NCBI GenBank assembly: GCA_024036415.1 | Contig: JAMWET010003603.1 | Span: forward strand, 122,501-186,500 | From: Prochilodus magdalenae | Lineage: Eukaryota > Chordata > Actinopteri > Characiformes > Prochilodontidae | Direction of reading: 5' to 3' | DNA length: 64,000 nt | Shown: positions 57,791-64,000 of the stretch, piece by piece | How the letters are laid out: each line of letters opens with the position of its first letter | How positions within the stretch are numbered: position 1 is the first letter of the stretch | The notes under the pieces: model-generated | The model's input: the letters and a program-made list of their open reading frames with translations, nothing else | The model's database searches: none | Told to the model about the DNA's origin: nothing | Translations under genes and position numbers: made by a program

Positions 57791-58869
57791 CTGGTAGGTG
57801 TATTGTGACTGTGACACCTTTTGCAATATGCTAAAACATCTAAATGTAACAAGGTCAAACTTTAAAACCCATTTATAAAACTTGCAACACACAATAATCT
57901 ACTACAGAGCCCATTTGCAAACAGGAGCCATATTAGTAACAGTGTCACACAGGGCCAAACTTTCAGAACGACTAACAAATGACGCATTGTGCATCTTAAG
58001 ATTTGGCTGAAAGCCTTCACAGCCATTATTAGACACTTCATCCTCTGCAGATTCATCCACACACAGACATATCTCCCATATCTATGCATACTGAATCTCT
58101 ACGTTATTAATAAAACTGGCTGCGTGTAGACTGTGTCTCATAGCTGGAACGCTGTTGACAAAGCAGACCTTTTCATCATTAGCCGGCATCCACTGCTCCT
58201 TAAGACTGCCCACTACATGTTCTACATTATTACAGCACTACTGCAGGATGGTTTTGCAAAGTTTGCTAAATTTCCAGGCCGATGTATGCAGGGAAAAATC
58301 AAGCTTTCCTATGCAGTACATAATAGCACACTGTATGAGTAAGCACTTCACTGGAGCCTGGAGGAAATCCATAGTGGAGTCTACGGTCCTGTTTAACATG
58401 CAAGAGTCCTGGATGCTAGCTGAAAATAGACGTAGATATTTATTTAAAGCTGATTCTCTTACTATTCTCTAATCAAATCAAGCAATTTTCAATTTTATAT
58501 GCATCACCAGGCCTTTAAAACCATACAGTGACACAAACAGATAAGGGTAATAAAGGTGAGAACAGTGTGTAGATGGAGGAAAGCTGCCACAACATGGTCA
58601 CCTGGGGGAGGATTTATATAGATTTGCTTTAAATGCTAAGCTTTAGTTAGTGTGAGTATAACTGATTCAGCCTTTATGGGTCAACGAAGAACATCTAACA
58701 TTGTTTAAGCTGTCACTTTCACATCAGGGTTGCCAGATTACAAGACAAGACCAAGTTAAAAAATAAGCTTTCATGTATTAACTGTTGGTAATTAAAAGTC
58801 AGAAACATTTTTAAACAGCCAATGTTTAATGGCAATTTAACACTGTCAGTGTCTACTACAGTGTCAGCT
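57791..58869. other. No gene recognised
   Basis: Frames of up to 105 codons overlap and are not recognisable. Confidence 0.5.
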
Positions 58870-58900
58870 ATTCATTCATTCATTCATTCATTCATTCATT
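58870..58900. repeat. (ATTC)n microsatellite
   Basis: About seven ATTC units, directly before the family C copy. Confidence 0.95.
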
Positions 58901-58907
58901 AGCTATC

Positions 58908-59150
58908 TAATTCCGTTGGGTCACTGTGGGTGCTGGAGCCTATCGCAGCGCTTACTGGCTGGAAGTCAAGAAACCCTTTGGACAGGTCACTGTCATTACA
59001 GGGCAGGACACAAACACCCACACACCCCCTAGGGGGCACTTTAGCAAGAGAGAAGACCAAAGAACTCAGAGGAAACCCACACAGACACTGGGATACCATG
59101 CAAACTCCACACAGAAAGCCGGGGGAACAGAATCCAGAAAATGTTCTGTT
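58908..59150 (+). repeat. Dispersed repeat family C, copy 2
   Basis: It shows 'gtgctggagcctatcgcagc', 'acaggtcactgtcattacag', 'cagggcaggacacaaacacc', 'cctagggggcactttagcaa' and 'catgcaaactccacacagaa' in order. It is a partner of 41640-41945. The two short frames inside are not genes. Confidence 0.8.
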
Positions 59151-61081
59151 CTGAGTCGATGGCACTACAAACTGTGCATTTCTACATCATATAAATCAAA
59201 TATTTACGTTTGTATTGTTTGTCATAAAACCCGAAATATCAGGAGCTCACACTTTCACATTCCTCTGCCACGTCACCTCAGAAGCTACACAGTTGGCTAG
59301 TTAGCTCATGCTTGCCACCTACCGAGCCAGCCAAGTCAGCTTTGTGGACCAACACACAGGTGTCTCACTTTCATTTACCATCTTTGGTTACTGCAATTAA
59401 TAATCATTTCGGCCTTAATCTTAATCTTCTCCTCAGCTCACAAGAAGGGGAACATGGGAACTGCGGCCGTTTCTGGTGGTTAGGGTAAGAATATTAGAGT
59501 CAAAGCCAATCAGAGGCTGTTTCACGGTTTCCCCAAGAAGTGCACTTGCGTATCGAAGTCTTTGCTGGTGTGTTTACATACTCAAGTTCAATCTTAAAAA
59601 CTGCTTAGAAAGGAAACCAAAGGAAAAGGAAGTAGCATTAGTCATCCGTAGCCTGCTGACAACCTTCACGATTGATTCTGAGGTGGAATAAGGAGAAAAT
59701 AACAGTTCTAGGCTGCAATTTAAGCATTTTCCATCTGAAAAGCCAAATATAAAAGGAGCAAAGCAAGAACACTTAAAATGTATTTTAGGTGGGGAAATAT
59801 GCTTGGTTAAGCTTTCATGGCTAATGAGACCCTTCACTGCAAACTATTTATTTGAGAAGACTCTCCCCTGGCGTAAGAGATTCAAGGAACGTTCATTAGC
59901 ATAAGTAAGCATAAAGCAGCCTTAGTGCGGCGCAAACGTCACTGAATCAGGAGTGAAACACATTGCAAATAACCTGCATCGTCTTCTAGGGGAAGAGATA
60001 AAAAGGCAGAAGGATGGACAGAAGACCACCTGTGTGCCGCCAATCAAAGGAACACACACACACAAAAAAATTCAAGTCAGTCTGCTAAGTCAGGGCTTAG
60101 CTCAATCAACAGCCTGTGTTGGCTATTCATGGGAAAGGAATACAAAAAAAAAGTCGGATTGTACATAGCATGAAAAACCCTGCAGCTTCCCAGGCACATG
60201 ATTTGATCACGTTACAGCACATATGAAAACCCTGTAAGGACTTTATAGAGATGGTACAGATCTTCCCCTCTCAATACAGAGAAAAGAAAAAGAGTACAGG
60301 CAACACAAAACACTCTATTAATAACTACAGTTACAGTAACAGCGCATAGAGGCAGCTAGAAGTCACTCGACTTCAATGAGAGCTAGTGACACTAAGCAGC
60401 TGGCAGCAGTGCAACTGTTAGCAGCGTGATGCAAGCAACCTGATGACGCTGAGCTCAACAAATAAGCAATGATGCAGAGCAGCAATAACCAATACAGTCT
60501 GCGGAACATGCTGCACTGACACTGGCTCCTTTCATACCATTCACATGAAAATGCTGATCACTGCCGTTTCTGTTGGTCCCCTCACCCGTTCTGATGTGTC
60601 CTCATTTAATTGCTTGTTTGAAGAAAAAAATAAAACATTATTAGGCTTGGGGGATTAGGCGACCCCTCTGGTGGAAATGTGTAATTACACACAACGACTG
60701 CGCTTTAGACCCCCAGGCAGATGAATCTGATGATTGCAAGTGCACTGATGGAGAACTTAGTTTAAACTCGCTGAAGGAAGTGTCTTCTGAGGATGTGAGC
60801 GAGTCTTCTATTGTTGCAGACATGAACAATGACCTGAACTATTTTCAGATCATGTGCATTAGCATGTACAGACGTATGACGTGGTCTGGAAAGCTCCCTG
60901 CTCAGTACCTCTGACTTGTACATGGTGACTCAGCGTAGCTGCAGCGTAAACCGTACGACTCTTTTGTTCTCTGACCTTACAAAGTGCAGCTTTGATATAA
61001 TCTGAACAACATTCTTAACATGTCTTAATTTCCATCATCTGAACTGTTTACTGTCTATAAAGAACATCAATCAATGTTTAT
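59151..61081. other. No gene recognised; unique block at 59800-59960
   Basis: The block 59800-59960 includes 'catggctaatgagacccttc' and 'gttcattagcataagtaagc' and could be a conserved non-coding element. The remainder shows no repeat or gene that I can support. Confidence 0.35.
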
Positions 61082-61335
61082 TTGTATAGTGCTTTTTTAC
61101 AACCAGCGTTGTCTCAAAGCAGCTTCAAAGAAAATCAGTTTGTTATAGAAAAGAAAAAAACACAAAGTTAATGTACAGACATTTGAGGGTGGGGGGTGGG
61201 GAAAAACCGGGCCCAAGCCCCCCCTTGAGCAAGCCAGAGGCAACAGTGGTGAGGAAAAACTCCCTTGAGAAGGAAGAAACCTCGAGAGGAACCAGGCTCA
61301 AGGGCGGAACCCAACCTCCTCAGGTCGAACCCGGA
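61082..61335 (+). repeat. Dispersed repeat family D, copy 2 (plus)
   Basis: The head 'tttgtatagtgcttttttac' and 'tgtctcaaagcagcttcaaa' is followed by 'gagcaagccagaggcaacag', 'gaggaaaaactcccttgaga', 'aggaagaaacctcgagagga', 'accaggctcaa' and 'cccaacctcctcaggtcgaa'. The part at about 61225-61290 aligns with the unit of the 55/56-bp minisatellite nearly end to end. Confidence 0.85.
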
Positions 61336-62734
61336 TGAGACGAGAAAGACAGAACTAGCAGGAGAAGAACATCTATTGGATCCAGTCTGATTAGATCCAG
61401 TCTGATTAGTCCAGGACGGAGTAACGGCAAGATGGAGCCAACCCATAGATAGAGTTCATGATGCTGGTCAGACGCTGGTCAGTGTAAAGGTTATGGTCAT
61501 GCCGGGCGATAAAACAGGGCAGGAGACCCACAGTGGTGCTGATAGCTTAGCAAAGCCTGACTGTAAACTACAGCTGCAAGCTATTGGCTGGCTGTTTGGA
61601 ACAATGCATGAGCAAAAAAGTTACATAAGTCAGGTGTAGTGAATGAGTATAGCCTATGCATGTTCACAGCAGGGCATGTTCCACAAAAGAGTGAAATCTC
61701 ATGCAACGTGAGCCATAATGACATTTACAGCCAACAGCTTGTTTAATTAATTGACCTGCAATCTAAACTAATGTCAAAATTGACCCACCTAAGCTCTGTC
61801 CAGAAAATGTCCAGCTAAAATTATTTATTTTAAATGATATCTGTTTTGTACGCATGGGAAAGGGCCGGACAGGTCAGGTGTTTAATCGTGTTAACTTTAG
61901 CATTGTGGCTAATGATAACATTACCAGTGTAGTATTACTGCGGTAAGGCAAACACTGTACTGCACATCCCTACACATTATGGTGTCCCACTGTACTCTCA
62001 GCACATCACATAAAAGGCACCATCCTCGAGGTTTGCGATGGAGTTGCTGTGGGTGGATTGGGCTGATCAAGTCCTGGGCTAAATTTAGTTCCTAGTCCAG
62101 TCACATGAAGTTGGAAGTGATTTTCATCAACTATTGCTGACACAACTGGGGGGGGCATGCAGGGATCAGTCTGGTGTATCTATTCTAATCCTTTATTCAG
62201 ATTTAAAAAGTATAAAGATAAAATACAAATTATTCATCTTTCTTTTTACTGTGGTCACCACAGGTTCTTTACTATTAGCAAGTTTACACAGCAAGTTCTA
62301 TGCTGCTAGACCATGATTCCACCTTGGAAACCTCCCATGCAAGTTGGTGGGATTCCAGCACCGGCCTATATGTTATGCAAGCCCACACTCAGGCAGCAGA
62401 AAGCCAAGAGCGCTCTCCACACTCGAGTGCTGTATTTACGTCAGAGATAGCAAGGCAGCTATAAGGGACCTGAGAGCCATGAGCCTGGCCAGTACCGGCT
62501 GCTACTCTTTATTGTTCGAGAGAGGTTTGGCATGCTAAAGTAAACAAGCCTGTGTATGAATATGCTCAGGGAGGACAAATGATCGCCTACAGCTGACAAT
62601 ATATAGACATAATTAATAATAGGACACACTGGAGTGGTGCTTTTATCCTTCAGAGTAGTTGCATTCTTTATTGGACTGCTGTTATATATTCAGTAATTGT
62701 TGTAGAAAAATAGGCTAATGCAAAAAAAAATTGG
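61336..62734. other. No gene recognised
   Basis: A short direct repeat 'gatccagtctgatta' occurs twice at about 61379-61408. Otherwise nothing. Confidence 0.5.
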
Positions 62735-62885
62735 AACATTGCTGTGACAATCTGATTGCATTCAGCCAGAAGAACATGTGTGAGGTCAGGTACTGAAGTT
62801 GGGACTACGAGTTGTAGACACCCCAACTCATCCAGTCCGAATTCAAATGAAGCTCCATCGTTCCAGAGAATCCAGTGGTGGGGGC
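62735..62885 (-). pseudogene. Tc1-like transposase relic (C-terminal end, minus)
   Basis: On minus one frame reads LDELGCLQLVVPTSVPDLTH then VLLAECNQIVTAMF. In fish Tc1-like transposases the LWDEL, then SVPDLT, then AEWxQIP blocks follow the last catalytic acid in this order. The AECNQI.TAMF block is shared with 18772-18810, so both relics belong to one subfamily. Confidence 0.8.
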
Positions 62886-62929
62886 TTCACACCCTTCCAG
62901 CTGTTATAAAGGATCTTATTCAGTGACAC

Positions 62930-63125
62930 TGGCTTGGTGCCGGTGTGAGTGGATCAGACACAACAGTGCCGCTGGAGTGTTTAGACACTGTGTCCACACA
63001 CTGTCCACTCTATTAGACCCCCAAACCTATTGGTCTCCTGTACAACTACTAAAGTGCCCCTATAGAGCAATGGAGCTAATGAAATAGACCATAAGTTTAG
63101 ATACAAGGAGGGGTTCCTAATAAAA
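62930..63125. repeat. Dispersed repeat family A, rearranged copy 5
   Basis: The first part (62935-63025) is the left part of family A in reverse orientation ('gtgagtggatcagacacaac', 'tccactctattagac'). The second part (63030-63125) is the right part in forward orientation ('cctgtacaactactaaagtg', 'gcaatggagctaatgaaata', 'ggggttcctaataaa'). The middle is missing. Confidence 0.6.
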
Positions 63126-64000
63126 GAGCTCAGTGAGTGGAGAGCTCCAGATTATCTATTAAACAATATGATTTTTGAATATTTAAGGACATGGTTTAAG
63201 GCGGTTTCGTAAGAATGACCCACCTGTGTCAGCAAAGGACACACCTTAAACTAGCTAAAATCAGCGACATTCTGTCTGGATACACAATATAGCATGCAGT
63301 CAAATTCAGAGGTTTAACATCCAGATGAAATCCCACATTTAGTTGATTTGCTACGTGAAAATGACAAAAACAGCACAATTTCCCTGAATTAAGTGTGTTC
63401 TCTGCAGAAGATGTGCCAAACTACAACCATGTCATTTGACCAGACGCACTCAAGCTTTTGCATACGCCTGTGTATACTGTAGTAGCTCCAGACATGATGC
63501 ACTTGTGTGCAGCTGGAAGGAGCAGCAGGGGGGATTGTCCTCCTGTTTTGGAAGCAGCATTTGTGCCTGTCCATTTCAGGATATCTTTGTGATTAGTTAA
63601 GTGAGTGTCTTAAAATAGAGGCTGATTAAACCGAACTGGTTGTGTTTGTACGTGCAGGTTGACGCGCACGGTATAAAGCATGTGAGCAACACACATACTT
63701 GACTGCAAGCTTCGAGGCCAGGCCTTACACCAACTGCGCCCAAGAAACAGTGGCACCAAAGACGCAAGCAAGCATGCACAGAACAAGCACTACTGGGCAT
63801 AATGTACAGCACATCTACACAAAATACCCCATAACCTGCACCACCTACTGAACTCTCTATATACTCTATACTATATAACCAGTTTGGCATGTACCACAAA
63901 AAAGTATGGAGGGTCAGGTTATCATGCAACTACTGAGGAACCTGCAAAATGTGAATTATGGTCAAATAGAAAATCCAGCCTTTGCAAAGGAGGATGGTAA
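63126..64000. other. No gene recognised
   Basis: Short frames only (110 codons on minus at 63597-63929, unrecognised). No repeat was identified. Confidence 0.5.

Overview
This window looks like vertebrate nuclear DNA from a teleost fish. It has no prokaryotic gene layout and no long conserved open reading frame. It carries many relics of fish-type mobile elements: Tc1-like transposase fragments, the 3' end of a LINE, a tRNA-derived SINE, solo LTRs and short dispersed repeats. Several of these repeats are, from memory, typical of otophysan fishes (characins, catfishes and relatives); a characiform is my best guess, but the sequence alone does not prove it. I found no host protein-coding exon, rRNA gene or free-standing tRNA gene. 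The window is best read as intergenic or deep intronic DNA.

Layout. 1-1144: a direct duplication with a 548-bp period, followed by a LINE reverse-transcriptase relic (1245-1690, minus). 3.6-4.0 kb: a Tc1-like transposase relic (minus). 4.3-11.9 kb: mostly unique or old repeat DNA. 11.9-14.4 kb: a 29-bp minisatellite of about 87 units. 16.4-20.4 kb: several dispersed repeats. 23.0-25.6 kb: a 42-bp minisatellite of about 62 units. 27.5-33.0 kb: three LTR-like insertions with no internal region (two convincing solo LTRs) and one foldback element. 34.9 kb: a SINE. 37.3-38.6 kb: a 67-bp minisatellite of 19 units. 44.3-46.3 kb: a 55/56-bp minisatellite of about 36 units, whose monomer matches part of a dispersed repeat that occurs twice more downstream. 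50.7-51.1 kb: a Tc1-like fragment in an unexpectedly long open frame. 53.4-54.2 kb: an almost pure purine GA tract of about 780 bp. 56.6-57.2 kb: a short Tc1-like element with perfect 31-bp terminal inverted repeats and TA flanks.

The outstanding property is satellite biology. Four unrelated minisatellites cover about 8.4 kb (13% of the window). At least two contain internal block duplications that record recent unequal exchange or template switching, and one clearly grew out of a dispersed repeat. The stretches between repeats include several AT-rich segments dense in homeodomain-like TAAT/ATTA cores. These could be conserved regulatory elements, but that needs a cross-species alignment. No working multi-gene system is visible.
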